Positions 17,026-25,269 of a stretch of 33,705 bases of DNA are shown piece after piece. The stretch is taken from the NCBI GenBank assembly GCA_903933995.1, contig CAIZMD010000746.1, forward strand, positions 1-33,705. Reading direction: 5' to 3'. A program made the position numbers and the translations under genes. The notes below the pieces were generated by a model. That model was given only the letters and a program-made list of their open reading frames with translations. It did not search any database and was not told the DNA's origin. Position 1 is the stretch's first letter. The number at the start of each line of letters is the position of its first letter. The stretch comes from an uncultured Bacteroidota bacterium. Its GTDB lineage: Bacteria; Bacteroidota; Bacteroidia; Chitinophagales; Chitinophagaceae.

Positions 17026-17547
17026 TTATCCGTTAAATACTTTTGACAGTTTCACCGTACGAGTCTTAGCAACTTGTACTGGCTCTCTCAACAAACCAAG
17101 TGCTTTGATGGTAGCTTTAACCACATTGTGTGGATTAGCAGAACCCAAGCTTTTTGCAAGAACGTCGGTGATACCAGCGCTTTCAAGAACAGCACGCATG
17201 CTGCCTCCCGCGATAACTCCCGCTCCGTGTGCAGCTGGCTTAATCAAAACTTTTGCTGCACCTTCTTTAGCCCACTGTTCGTGAGGAATAGTACCATGCA
17301 TTACAGGAACTTTGGTCAGGTTTTTCTTAGCATCATCAATACCTTTAGCAATTGCTTCTTGTACTTCTTTAGCTTTACCAAGACCTTGGCCAACAATACC
17401 AGCACCGTTTCCTACTACTACAAGAGCAGAAAAGCTGAAGGTACGTCCACCCTTAGTGGTTTTAACTACGCGGTTAATGGCAACTACTTTTTCTTTGAGT
17501 TCCATGTCACCACCTGCTTTCACCTTATTTACGTTTACTTTAGACAT
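17026..17547 (-). CDS. rpsE: 30S ribosomal protein S5
   Basis: A 173-residue small-subunit protein involved in decoding fidelity. The N-terminal double-stranded-RNA-binding domain (ELKEKVVAINRVVKTTKGGR, then FSFSALVVVGNG) is followed by the C-terminal domain with GAGVIAGGSMRAVLESAGI and GSANPHNVVKAT. It is 29 bp after rplR. Confidence 0.98.
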   Translation of the reverse strand: MSKVNVNKVKAGGDMELKEKVVAINRVVKTTKGGRTFSFSALVVVGNGAGIVGQGLGKAKEVQEAIAKGIDDAKKNLTKVPVMHGTIPHEQWAKEGAAKVLIKPAAHGAGVIAGGSMRAVLESAGITDVLAKSLGSANPHNVVKATIKALGLLREPVQVAKTRTVKLSKVFNG

Positions 17548-17576
17548 TTATCTAACTATTAATTGTTGTTAGCAAA

Positions 17577-17930
17577 TTAGAATTGAAGACCAGCTTCCCT
17601 GGCACCATCAGCAACTGATTTCACACGACCATGGTAAAGGTTACCACCTCTGTCAAATACAACAGTGGTTAAACCTAGAGCAATGGCTTTGGTAGCTATT
17701 GCAGCACCTACTAATTTGGATTTCTCCACTTTAGTAACTTTTTGAGCGGCAATATCTTTGTCCCTTGAAGAGGCAGAAGCCAATGTAACAGCATTATCGT
17801 CATCGATCAATTGTGCATAGATCTCTGCATTGCTTCTAAAAACTGAAAGGCGTGGTTTTACTGCAGTACCAGCAACCTTCTTGCGGATGCGATACCTGAT
17901 TTTTTGCCTTTGAACCAATTTAGAATTCAT
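17577..17930 (-). CDS. rplR: 50S ribosomal protein L18
   Basis: A 117-residue 5S-rRNA-binding protein. The basic N-terminus (RQKIRYRIRKKVAGT), the RLSVFRSNAEIYAQLIDDD strand-turn segment and the C-terminal DRGGNLYHGRVKSVADGARE are all typical. It lies in standard order between rplF and rpsE. Confidence 0.97.
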   Translation of the reverse strand: MNSKLVQRQKIRYRIRKKVAGTAVKPRLSVFRSNAEIYAQLIDDDNAVTLASASSRDKDIAAQKVTKVEKSKLVGAAIATKAIALGLTTVVFDRGGNLYHGRVKSVADGAREAGLQF

Positions 17931-17995
17931 CTTGTTTATTTTTATAACACCCGATTCTGCCGGATGCCTGTTAGTGTTAATGTTATCCCTTACGC

Positions 17996-18550
17996 TTATT
18001 TACCAGCTGATTTACCTGCTTTTCTTCTCAGGATCTCACCTTGATATTTCACACCTTTTCCTTTGTATGGTTCAGGCTTACGTAAGCTTCTCAATTTAGC
18101 GGCAACTTGACCAACCAATTGTTTGTCAATACCTTCTAAGAAGATTTTAGGGTTCTGACCTTTTTCAGTTAAAGTGCTCACTTTCATTTCAGAAGGAACT
18201 TCAAAAATGATGTTGTGAGAATAACCCAAAGCCAAATCCAAAGTGTTACCAGTGTTAACGGCTTTATAACCTACCCCTACCAATTCCAAGTCTTTCTTGA
18301 AACCTTCAGTTACACCTTTCACCATATTAGAAACCAATGAACGGTATAAACCGTGCATAGCGCGGTGACGAATTTGATCAGTTGGACGCTTCAATTCTAA
18401 TTGAGCATCTGTAATTTCTACAGTGATATCCCTGTCAATTGCTTGTTTCAGTTCGCCTTTAGGGCCTTTCACTGTAAGGGTGTTATCAGCTGCAACGCTG
18501 ATTTTCACTCCTGCTGGTATTGCTACCGGTTGTTTACCAATTCTAGACAT
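17996..18550 (-). CDS. rplF: 50S ribosomal protein L6
   Basis: A 184-residue protein with the usual two-fold duplicated domain. The N-terminus is MSRIGKQPVAIPAGVKI, and the C-terminal half carries the conserved RKPEPYKGKGVKYQGE segment near the factor-binding site. A gap of 102 bp separates it from rpsH upstream and holds a perfect 12-bp palindrome. Confidence 0.98.
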   Translation of the reverse strand: MSRIGKQPVAIPAGVKISVAADNTLTVKGPKGELKQAIDRDITVEITDAQLELKRPTDQIRHRAMHGLYRSLVSNMVKGVTEGFKKDLELVGVGYKAVNTGNTLDLALGYSHNIIFEVPSEMKVSTLTEKGQNPKIFLEGIDKQLVGQVAAKLRSLRKPEPYKGKGVKYQGEILRRKAGKSAGK

Positions 18551-18634
18551 AGTCGTTTAAAATTAATGATGAGAAAAATCCCGGTCCGTGTTCAGCTCCG
18601 ACTAAAAGCTTAATTGTCAGGCCGGATATATTGG

Positions 18635-18646
18635 GGGCCTAGGCCC
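18635..18646. other. Perfect 12-bp palindrome between rpsH and rplF
   Basis: GGGCCTAGGCCC reads the same on both strands. It lies 7 bp after the rpsH stop codon. There is no T run after it, so it is not a typical terminator. It could be a hairpin in the RNA or a DNA-binding site. Confidence 0.5.
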
Positions 18647-18652
18647 TTTCTA

Positions 18653-19051
18653 TTAATAGATATGACAAAGTACTTCACCACCCACGTTCTCTGCTTTGGC
18701 TTGCTTATCAGTCAATACTCCTTTAGAAGTACTCAAGATAGCTACACCCAAACCATTGATTACGCGTTTGATTTCTGCAGGCTTAGCATATTGACGAAGA
18801 CCTGGACGGCTTACCCTTTCCAAAACCTGAATAGCAGGTTGTTTGGTATTGGGATCGTACTTCAATGCAATCTTGATCAAACCTTGCTTATTGTCATCTT
18901 CAAACTTGTACTTCAAGATATAACCTTGGTCATACAAGATCTCAGTAAGGCGTTTTTTCAGGTTAGAAGCAGGAATTTCAACAATCCTGTGTCCAGCCAT
19001 CTGCGCGTTGCGAATTCTGGTTAAGAAGTCTGCTATAGGATCAGTTACCAT
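18653..19051 (-). CDS. rpsH: 30S ribosomal protein S8
   Basis: A 132-residue 16S-rRNA-binding protein. It opens with DPIADFLTRIRNAQMAGH and ends with the conserved ILSTSKGVLTDKQAKAENVG and GEVLCHIY. In E. coli S8 represses the spc operon by binding the rplE start region; I did not find a clear mimic of its rRNA site here. Confidence 0.98.
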   Translation of the reverse strand: MVTDPIADFLTRIRNAQMAGHRIVEIPASNLKKRLTEILYDQGYILKYKFEDDNKQGLIKIALKYDPNTKQPAIQVLERVSRPGLRQYAKPAEIKRVINGLGVAILSTSKGVLTDKQAKAENVGGEVLCHIY

Positions 19052-19110
19052 AATATTTTATTAAATCAGTTCTAAATTTTGTTTTGCTCGTACCCCAATT
19101 GGGATAAGTA

Positions 19111-19380
19111 TTACCAGCTTGCTTTTTTAACACCTGGAATCATTCCGTTCAAAGCCATGTCACGGAACATGATCCTAGACAGACCAAAGTATCTCATGTA
19201 TCCTTTAGGACGACCAGTTAACTGGCAACGGTTCTTTAAACGTACAGGAGAAGCGTTTTTTGGAAGCAGATCCAAAGCAGCGTAGTCGCCGGCTTCTTTC
19301 AATGCTGCCCTTTTAGTTGCATATTTAGCAACCATTGCTTCACGCTTTCTTTGTCTGGCTTTTACTGATTCTTTTGCCAT
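19111..19380 (-). CDS. rpsN: 30S ribosomal protein S14, zinc-independent type
   Basis: An 89-residue protein with the C-terminal signature RCQLTGRPKGYMRYFGLSR and RDMALNGMIPGVKKASW. It is of the longer class without the two CxxC pairs, so it does not need zinc. It starts 12 bp after rplE and ends 59 bp before rpsH; that gap contains a small CCCAATTGGG palindrome (19094-19103). Confidence 0.97.
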   Translation of the reverse strand: MAKESVKARQRKREAMVAKYATKRAALKEAGDYAALDLLPKNASPVRLKNRCQLTGRPKGYMRYFGLSRIMFRDMALNGMIPGVKKASW

Positions 19381-19392
19381 GATTTGGTATTA

Positions 19393-19968
19393 TTAGTTAT
19401 TGTCTTTTTTGATGTTTTTGAAAGGCATTCCCAGCTCTTTCAACAATTCGTATGCTTCTTCGTTGGTTTGAGCGGTAGTCACAAAAGTGATATCCAAACC
19501 AGTAATCTTATTCACTTTATCGATGTCGATTTCAGGGAAAATGATCTGCTCGGTTACACCTAAGGTATAGTTACCACGGCCATCGAAAGCTTTGTCAGAA
19601 ATTCCTTTGAAGTCACGTACACGAGGCAAAGCCACAGATACCAAACGATCTAAGAATTCAAACATTTTTTCACCCCTCAAAGTCACGCGGGCACCAATTG
19701 GCATGCCTTTACGAAGTTTGAAGTTTGAGATATCTTTCTTGGAAATTGTAGGAACGGCTTTCTGACCAGTGATGGTTTGTAATTCATCTACGGCAACGTC
19801 TACCAGTTTCTTATCTGTAACCGCACCGTTAACGCCACGATTTACACAGATTTTTTCCAATTTAGGAGCTTGCATTACGCTAGTGTAAGCAAACTTTTTC
19901 ATCAAAGCAGGTACTACCTCTTTGGTGTACTTGTCTGCTAATCTCGGAGTGTATTTTACAGTACTCAT
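19393..19968 (-). CDS. rplE: 50S ribosomal protein L5
   Basis: A 191-residue 5S-rRNA-binding protein; family segments include KICVNRGVNGAVTDKK, GMPIGARVTLRG and RVRDFKGISDKAFDGRGNY. The start codon shares one base with the rplX stop (TAATG), so it is translated by coupling. Confidence 0.98.
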   Translation of the reverse strand: MSTVKYTPRLADKYTKEVVPALMKKFAYTSVMQAPKLEKICVNRGVNGAVTDKKLVDVAVDELQTITGQKAVPTISKKDISNFKLRKGMPIGARVTLRGEKMFEFLDRLVSVALPRVRDFKGISDKAFDGRGNYTLGVTEQIIFPEIDIDKVNKITGLDITFVTTAQTNEEAYELLKELGMPFKNIKKDNN

Positions 19969-20306
19969 TATTTGATTACCTCCCCTGATTTTTTAGATAT
20001 ACGAACTAATTTTCCGCCTTCCCTTGTGCGGGTAACTTTTGTTGGCGCGCTTGTTTTAGCATCCCACAACTGTACATTGCTGATGTTGATGGCTGCTTCA
20101 ATCTTAACGATACCACCCTTAGTATTTTGGGCGGATGGCTTAGTGTGTTTAGTGGCGATGTTTACACCTTCCACAACTACACGGCCTTTATCGATGATCA
20201 CTTCCAAAACTTTGCGGGGCTTTTTCAAGTCCTTGTCATCACCGGCAATCACTACAACAGTGTCGCCTTTCTTGATGTTGAATTTGGGTTTAAATCTGTT
20301 ACTCAT
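19968..20306 (-). CDS. rplX: 50S ribosomal protein L24
   Basis: A 112-residue assembly-initiating 23S-binding protein with an N-terminal KOW motif (KKGDTVVVIAGDDKDLKKPR) and VNIATKHTKPSAQNTKGGIV. Its stop codon overlaps the rplE start by one base. It lies 57 bp after rplN. Confidence 0.97.
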   Translation of the reverse strand: MSNRFKPKFNIKKGDTVVVIAGDDKDLKKPRKVLEVIIDKGRVVVEGVNIATKHTKPSAQNTKGGIVKIEAAINISNVQLWDAKTSAPTKVTRTREGGKLVRISKKSGEVIK

Positions 20307-20363
20307 TGTTATATGCTTAAAGCTGGATGCTAAACGCTAAACGCTTAACTAAATATTTATTTA

Positions 20364-20732
20364 TTACAGTACCTCTGGTGCCAGGGATATAATTTTCATA
20401 TAACCCTTATCGCGAAGCTCACGTGCAACTGGTCCGAAGAGACGGGTACCACGAGGCTCGTCTGAGTTGTTCAACAATACCACTGCGTTGTCGTCAAAAC
20501 GGATATAAGAACCGTCTTTTCTACGCAATTTGTTCTTGGTACGAACGATAACCGCTTTTGATACAGTACCTTTCTTAACAGCACTTGCTGGAATGGCCGC
20601 TTTCACACTCACTACAATCTTATCACCTATACCGGCATAATCCTGTCCGCTGTTCCCAAGTACCCTGATACAAAGCACTTCTTTAGCGCCACTGTTATCA
20701 GCTACATTTAATCTGCTTTCTTGCTGGATCAT
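20364..20732 (-). CDS. rplN: 50S ribosomal protein L14
   Basis: The 122-residue length is standard. The N-terminus MIQQESRLNVADNSGAKEV and the RLFGPVARELRDKGYMKI segment are diagnostic. A 102-bp gap upstream holds a strong hairpin; in E. coli this is where the spc operon promoter lies, but I see no matching Bacteroidota promoter here. Confidence 0.98.
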   Translation of the reverse strand: MIQQESRLNVADNSGAKEVLCIRVLGNSGQDYAGIGDKIVVSVKAAIPASAVKKGTVSKAVIVRTKNKLRRKDGSYIRFDDNAVVLLNNSDEPRGTRLFGPVARELRDKGYMKIISLAPEVL

Positions 20733-20790
20733 TTTTTTAAACTTTGTGCCTAGACCTAAGTCTTGACTTTTACAATTTTATTTTCAGAGG

Positions 20791-20820
20791 CTCTGGCGAT
20801 TGCATAGCAACTGCGCAGAG
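20791..20820 (-). other. Strong RNA hairpin in the rpsQ-rplN gap
   Basis: CTCTG (20791-20795) pairs with CAGAG (20816-20820), and the inner TTGC-TAT-GCAA (minus strand) closes the loop, with one bulge and one mismatch in between. There is no T run after it. A 17-codon frame (minus strand 20823-20770, MLCAVAMQSPEPLKIKL) spans the hairpin; it may be chance. Confidence 0.5.
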
Positions 20821-20834
20821 CATGTAAAGCACAA

Positions 20835-21092
20835 TTACTTGGCTTTCTCTACAATTTCCACTAGTCTCCAACGCTTAGTTTTGCTTAATGGTCTGGTTTC
20901 CATGATTTTCACCACGTCGCCAATACCACCTTCGCTCTTCTCGTCATGAGCATGGAACTTGGTTGTTTTCTTTACGAACTTACCGTAGATTGGGTGTTTT
21001 ACTTTTCTTTCAACCGCAACTGTGATAGTTTTGTCCATCTTGTCGCTGGTTACAACGCCAACCCTTGTTTTGCGCAAATTTCTTTCTTCCAT
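20835..21092 (-). CDS. rpsQ: 30S ribosomal protein S17
   Basis: An 85-residue OB-fold primary 16S-binding protein: RKTRVGVVTSDKMDKTITVA at the start, then KHPIYGKFVKKTTKFHAHDE and METRPLSKTKRWRLVEI. It is 17 bp after rpmC. Confidence 0.98.
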   Translation of the reverse strand: MEERNLRKTRVGVVTSDKMDKTITVAVERKVKHPIYGKFVKKTTKFHAHDEKSEGGIGDVVKIMETRPLSKTKRWRLVEIVEKAK

Positions 21093-21109
21093 TACTTAAC
21101 TTTTATGGT

Positions 21110-21325
21110 TTAAAGACCCAGTTCTTTTTTCTTCAATTCCGTCTGTAAACGGGCGATGTCTCTTCTAAGACCGCGAATATTCATCGGGTTTTCAAGAGGA
21201 GAAATAGCGTGAGCGAACTCAAGCTTTTTCAACCTTAATTGGTCTTCAGAGATCTTAGCTTTCAGGTCTGTAACATTCAGATCTTTCAGGCTTTTATTAA
21301 AATCGTATGTTTGTTTGTTTGCCAT
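21110..21325 (-). CDS. rpmC: 50S ribosomal protein L29
   Basis: A 71-residue, all-helical protein at the tunnel exit. The C-terminal pattern PLENPMNIRGLRRDIARLQT is the family signature. It is located between rplP and rpsQ as usual, with short gaps. Confidence 0.97.
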   Translation of the reverse strand: MANKQTYDFNKSLKDLNVTDLKAKISEDQLRLKKLEFAHAISPLENPMNIRGLRRDIARLQTELKKKELGL

Positions 21326-21343
21326 TGCAAATGCGTTTTTAGA

Positions 21344-21763
21344 TTAAGCTTGCAAATCTCTTCTTACACAGAATTTGGTTGCAATTGGTAATTTCTGAGC
21401 GGCCAGTTCCATAGCTTCTTTTGCAGTTGCTTCGGTTACACCATCGCACTCAAAGATGATACGTCCTGGTTCAACTACTGCTGCCCAGAATTCAGGGTTA
21501 CCCTTACCTTTACCCATCCTCACATCGGCAGGTTTGCGGGTAACAATCTTGTCAGGAAATACACGGATCCATACATTCCCTTCACGCTTCATAGCACGGG
21601 TCATCGCCTGACGGGCTGATTCGATTTGACGGTTGGTCAACCAAATTGGTTCCAACGCTTTTAAAGCGAATGATCCGAAAGAGATGGAAGTACCACGCTT
21701 TGCAACTTCGCGAATGCGGCCTTTCTGCTGTTTCCTATGTTTACTTCTTTTAGGTTGTAACAT
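21344..21763 (-). CDS. rplP: 50S ribosomal protein L16
   Basis: A 139-residue protein near the peptidyl-transferase centre. It starts MLQPKRSKHRKQQKGRIRE, and the middle carries RQAMTRAMKREGNVWIRVFP and KPADVRMGKGKGNPEFWAA. The 84-bp gap to rpsC holds a short CGGTG/CACCG hairpin (21827-21841). Confidence 0.98.
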   Translation of the reverse strand: MLQPKRSKHRKQQKGRIREVAKRGTSISFGSFALKALEPIWLTNRQIESARQAMTRAMKREGNVWIRVFPDKIVTRKPADVRMGKGKGNPEFWAAVVEPGRIIFECDGVTEATAKEAMELAAQKLPIATKFCVRRDLQA

Positions 21764-21847
21764 GTTCTTTTGTTTTTTGGATGACCTTACCCGTTACCGG
21801 TTAGGGCGATTCAACTTATTTTAAATCGGTGCTAAACACCGGTTTGA

Positions 21848-22660
21848 TTATCTCCTGTTATCTCTTCCACCACCGGCGTTACCACCGCGGTTATCTCCGC
21901 CTCTACCACCACGGTCTCCACCACCTCTGCGATCATCGCGGCGGTCTCCACCAGGTCTTCTTTCTTCACCAGCTCTTCTGTCGCTCATGTCGTTCTTACC
22001 ACCAACGAAATTGGGGTTCAGTTCGCGCTTGCCCAACACTTCACCTTTACAGATCCATACTTTGATACCAATTTTACCATAAACGGTTTGTGCAAACACG
22101 TTGGCATAATCAATATCCATACGGAAAGTATGCAAAGGAACACGGCCTTGCTTGAATTCTTCAGAACGAGCGATTTCAGCACCACCCAAACGACCACTCA
22201 ATTTTACCTTGATACCTTCAGCACCCATGCGGAGTGTAGAGGCAACGGCCATTTTAGTTGCACGTTTGAAGTTGATACGGTTTTCGATTTGACGAGCGAT
22301 GGTGTCTCCTACGATATTCGCATCCAATTCAGGACGACGGATTTCAAGGATGTTGATTTGAACATCATCTTTGCCTGTCAACTTCTTCAACTCTTCCTTA
22401 ATACGGTCTACTTCTCCACCACCTTTACCGATGATGATACCTGGTTTAGAAGTGTGGATGGTTACAATCAGCTTACCTAAAGTACGCTCGATTACAATCT
22501 TTGCGATACCACCTTTGTTGATACGGGCATTCAGGTAAGTACGGATCTTATGATCCTCAATCAACTTTGATGCATAGTCTTTCTTACTACCATACCAGTT
22601 GCTTTCCCATCCGCGGATGATACCTAACCTGTTACCAATTGGATTTGCTTTCTGACCCAT
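21848..22660 (-). CDS. rpsC: 30S ribosomal protein S3 with Gly/Arg/Asp-rich C-terminal tail
   Basis: The S3 core (residues 1-224) is normal: MGQKANPIGNRLGIIRGW, the KH motif PGIIIGKGGGEVDRIKEEL, and GCAEI-like GAEIARSEEFKQGRVPLHT. It helps form the mRNA entry tunnel and helicase. Residues 225-270 are an added, disordered tail rich in Gly, Arg and Asp (for example DRRDDRRGGGDRGGRGGD). The E. coli protein is about 233 residues, so this one is longer by about 37. The tail is RGG-like and could bind RNA at the mRNA entrance, which is inference. It lies 15 bp after rplV. Confidence 0.97.
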   Translation of the reverse strand: MGQKANPIGNRLGIIRGWESNWYGSKKDYASKLIEDHKIRTYLNARINKGGIAKIVIERTLGKLIVTIHTSKPGIIIGKGGGEVDRIKEELKKLTGKDDVQINILEIRRPELDANIVGDTIARQIENRINFKRATKMAVASTLRMGAEGIKVKLSGRLGGAEIARSEEFKQGRVPLHTFRMDIDYANVFAQTVYGKIGIKVWICKGEVLGKRELNPNFVGGKNDMSDRRAGEERRPGGDRRDDRRGGGDRGGRGGDNRGGNAGGGRDNRR

Positions 22661-22675
22661 ATAATGGTTTTACAA

Positions 22676-23020
22676 TTAGTTTTTAGAATCTACGATTAAT
22701 GTTACGTGGTTGCTGCGTTTGCGAACTCGGTAGCCACGACCCTGAGGAGCCGGACGCATCCGTTTCAAAACCCTGCCGCCATCTACGAATATTGTTTTCA
22801 CCACTAGGCTGCTGTCTGCAGCGCTAGATCCGCTGTTCTTTTGCTCCCAGTTGTTAATGGCACTCTTCAGCAATTTTGCAAGAGGAGTGGCATTGTGTTG
22901 AGGGTGATGCTCCAGAATGGCCAAAGCTTTTTCCACTTCCATTCCACGGATCACATCGGCCAGCAAACGCATTTTGCGTGGACCTGTAGGATAATTGTTC
23001 AGTTTAGCTACTGCTTCCAT
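22676..23020 (-). CDS. rplV: 50S ribosomal protein L22
   Basis: The 114-residue exit-tunnel protein: NNYPTGPRKMRLLADVIRGM at the start and the long loop with RMRPAPQGRGYRVRKRSNHV near the end. No obvious loop deletions of the macrolide-resistance type are seen. It is 53 bp after rpsS. Confidence 0.97.
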   Translation of the reverse strand: MEAVAKLNNYPTGPRKMRLLADVIRGMEVEKALAILEHHPQHNATPLAKLLKSAINNWEQKNSGSSAADSSLVVKTIFVDGGRVLKRMRPAPQGRGYRVRKRSNHVTLIVDSKN

Positions 23021-23073
23021 TTTCTTTTGGTTTCTTATTTGTGAACCGATTTTACAAGCGGCTCAAAAATGAT

Positions 23074-23343
23074 TTATTTCTTAGTTCCTGCGTGACCTCT
23101 GAAGTTACGAGTAGGAGCAAATTCACCTAACTTATGGCTTACCATAAACTCTGTTACATAAACAGGGATAAATTTGTTACCGTTGTGTACTGCAAAAGTG
23201 TGTCCAACGAAATCAGGAGTGATTGTGCTGCGACGGCTCCAGGTTTTGATAACACCTTTCTTTGATTTACCATCGTTGATCGCAACAACTTTCTCTTCCA
23301 AATTTGCGTCTACGTAAGGACCTTTTTTAATCGAACGACCCAT
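23074..23343 (-). CDS. rpsS: 30S ribosomal protein S19
   Basis: An 89-residue small-subunit head protein, starting MGRSIKKGPYVD and ending with KLGEFAPTRNFRGHAG, which is diagnostic. It is in standard order between rplB and rplV. Confidence 0.98.
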   Translation of the reverse strand: MGRSIKKGPYVDANLEEKVVAINDGKSKKGVIKTWSRRSTITPDFVGHTFAVHNGNKFIPVYVTEFMVSHKLGEFAPTRNFRGHAGTKK

Positions 23344-23391
23344 AATAGTTATAAGTTTACTGGTCTGTTAGTGATTTATTTTCCGAGCTAA

Positions 23392-24231
23392 TTACTTAGC
23401 TAATTTTTTACCATCTTTTCTTTGGATGATCAGCTTATCGCTACCCTTTCCTTTAGTCCTGGTTTTTTCGCCTTTAGCGTATTTACCATTTCTAGAACGT
23501 GGGTGACCACCGGAGGCTCTACCCTCACCACCACCCATCGGGTGATCTACTGGGTTCATGGCAACACCACGAACACGGGGGCGAACACCTTTCCAACGAT
23601 TCCTACCAGCTTTACCAGCAGTTTCCAAGTTATGGTCACTGTTAGAAACCACACCTACAGTAGCGTAACAGTTGATCAATACTTTTCTTAATTCGCCAGA
23701 AGGCATTTTTAATACTGCGTATTTTTCTTCTTTGTTGGCTAATTGTGCAGATGAACCAGCACTTCTAGCCATTTTACCACCCTGACCTGGTTGCAATTCA
23801 ATGTTGTGGATATTGGTACCCAACGGCATGCTCTTCATTGGTAATGCATTTCCTATTTCAGGAGCAACAGCATCACCAGAAATTACAGTAGCTCCAACTT
23901 GCAAACCTTGAGGCGCAATGATGTAGCGTTTTTCACCATCAGTATATTGAACCAATGCGATGAAAGCGGTACGGTTTGGATCGTATTCAATAGACAATAC
24001 AGTTGCACTGATGTCTTTCTTATTACGTTTGAAATCAATGATACGGTAGTGGTGTTTGTTTCCACCGCCCATGTATCTTGATACTCTGCGACCTTGAACG
24101 TTACGTCCTGCAGTATTTTTCTGTGGTTCCAGCAAACTCTTCTCTGGATCCATGGTAGTGATTTCAGCATAGGCGTTACCAACCCTCCAACGGGTGCCTG
24201 CTGTAATCGGTTTGTACTTTTTAAGTGCCAT
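23392..24231 (-). CDS. rplB: 50S ribosomal protein L2
   Basis: A 279-residue protein essential for subunit association and peptidyl transfer. It starts MALKKYKPITAGTRWR and contains the highly conserved AMNPVDHPMGGGEGR with the functional histidine, then SGGHPRSRNGKYAKG. Length is normal. Lies 46 bp after rplW. Confidence 0.98.
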   Translation of the reverse strand: MALKKYKPITAGTRWRVGNAYAEITTMDPEKSLLEPQKNTAGRNVQGRRVSRYMGGGNKHHYRIIDFKRNKKDISATVLSIEYDPNRTAFIALVQYTDGEKRYIIAPQGLQVGATVISGDAVAPEIGNALPMKSMPLGTNIHNIELQPGQGGKMARSAGSSAQLANKEEKYAVLKMPSGELRKVLINCYATVGVVSNSDHNLETAGKAGRNRWKGVRPRVRGVAMNPVDHPMGGGEGRASGGHPRSRNGKYAKGEKTRTKGKGSDKLIIQRKDGKKLAK

Positions 24232-24277
24232 TTGTTTCTCTTTTAATCAGCGGATTTTTCAGCTCCGCAGCTATAAA

Positions 24278-24577
24278 TTAAATATTTGCGTAAAGATCAA
24301 TCGTCTCGCCTTCAGCAACTGTTACCAGCGCTTTCTTATAAGCCGACTTCATACCCTGGATAAAACCAGCTTTTGTATAGCGAGTTTTGTTTTTACCAGG
24401 AACTACTACTGTATTAACGTCAACAACGTTTACACCGTAGAATTCTTCTACTGCTTTCTTGATTTCAAGCTTGTTGGCCTTGCGGCTAACCCTGAAAGCG
24501 TATTTGCGCAGTTTTTCTTGCTGGGCGTTTGCTTTTTCGGTTAAAATCGGTTTTACTAATATTTCAGAAGGTTTCAT
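24278..24577 (-). CDS. rplW: 50S ribosomal protein L23
   Basis: A 99-residue tunnel-exit protein that docks trigger factor and SRP. Segments KPILTEKANAQQEKLRKYAF and KKAVEEFYGVNVVDVNT are typical. It is 32 bp after rplD. Confidence 0.97.
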   Translation of the reverse strand: MKPSEILVKPILTEKANAQQEKLRKYAFRVSRKANKLEIKKAVEEFYGVNVVDVNTVVVPGKNKTRYTKAGFIQGMKSAYKKALVTVAEGETIDLYANI

Positions 24578-24609
24578 TTGTATATTTTGAAACGTTACTC
24601 AATTTTTTA

Positions 24610-25248
24610 TTATGCTACTACTTCAGCATCATTGTCAGCGAAGATCTTGGCAGTTCCTTCAGTCAGAACCAACACATCTGCGTTCATGATTTCGTAAGTA
24701 TTAATGTCAGCTAGCAAAGTGCTTGCAACATTAGGAACATTACGTGTGCTCAAATACAAATTATCATTGTACTCAGGTAACACAATCAATGTTTTCTTAT
24801 CGCTCAAATTCAAAGCTTGCATTGCTGCTACCAATTCCTTGGTTTTAGGTGCTGCCATGTTCACGTCTTCGATTACATAGATAGCACTGTCTTTTGCTTT
24901 GTGACTCAAGGCAGAAATCTTGGCCAAATCTTTCACTTTACGATTCAATTTGAAATCATAAGAGTGAGGTTTTGGTCCAAAAATGGTACCACCACCTTTG
25001 TACAAAGGGTTACGGATATTACCCTTACGAGCACCACCAGTTCCTTTTTGCTTGTGCAGCTTGCGGCTAGCACCTTGTACTTCGGCACGAGTTTTTACTT
25101 TGTGTGTACCTTGACGTCCAGCAGCCAAATACTGCTTAACAGCCAGGTAGATCACGTGGTCATTTGGTTCAATTCCAAATACTTCAGCAGGCAATTCAAC
25201 CGTTCTACCGGTTTTCTCTCCTTTTATATTTAATACGTCTACTTGCAT
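24610..25248 (-). CDS. rplD: 50S ribosomal protein L4
   Basis: A 212-residue protein with the extended tunnel loop visible (KQKGTGGARKGNIRNPLYKG) and GPKPHSYDFKLNRKVK. In gammaproteobacteria L4 represses its own operon via the S10 leader. Here a possible target is the long rpsJ-rplC gap, but no such mechanism is known to me for this phylum. It starts 21 bp after rplC. Confidence 0.98.
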   Translation of the reverse strand: MQVDVLNIKGEKTGRTVELPAEVFGIEPNDHVIYLAVKQYLAAGRQGTHKVKTRAEVQGASRKLHKQKGTGGARKGNIRNPLYKGGGTIFGPKPHSYDFKLNRKVKDLAKISALSHKAKDSAIYVIEDVNMAAPKTKELVAAMQALNLSDKKTLIVLPEYNDNLYLSTRNVPNVASTLLADINTYEIMNADVLVLTEGTAKIFADNDAEVVA

Positions 25249-25269
25249 TTTTGTCTGATTTGTGTGTGA

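Noticed and set aside
22088..22480. 130-codon plus-strand frame opposite rpsC
   Set aside because: It is a shadow of the S3 coding sequence, rich in Thr/Phe and with no motif.
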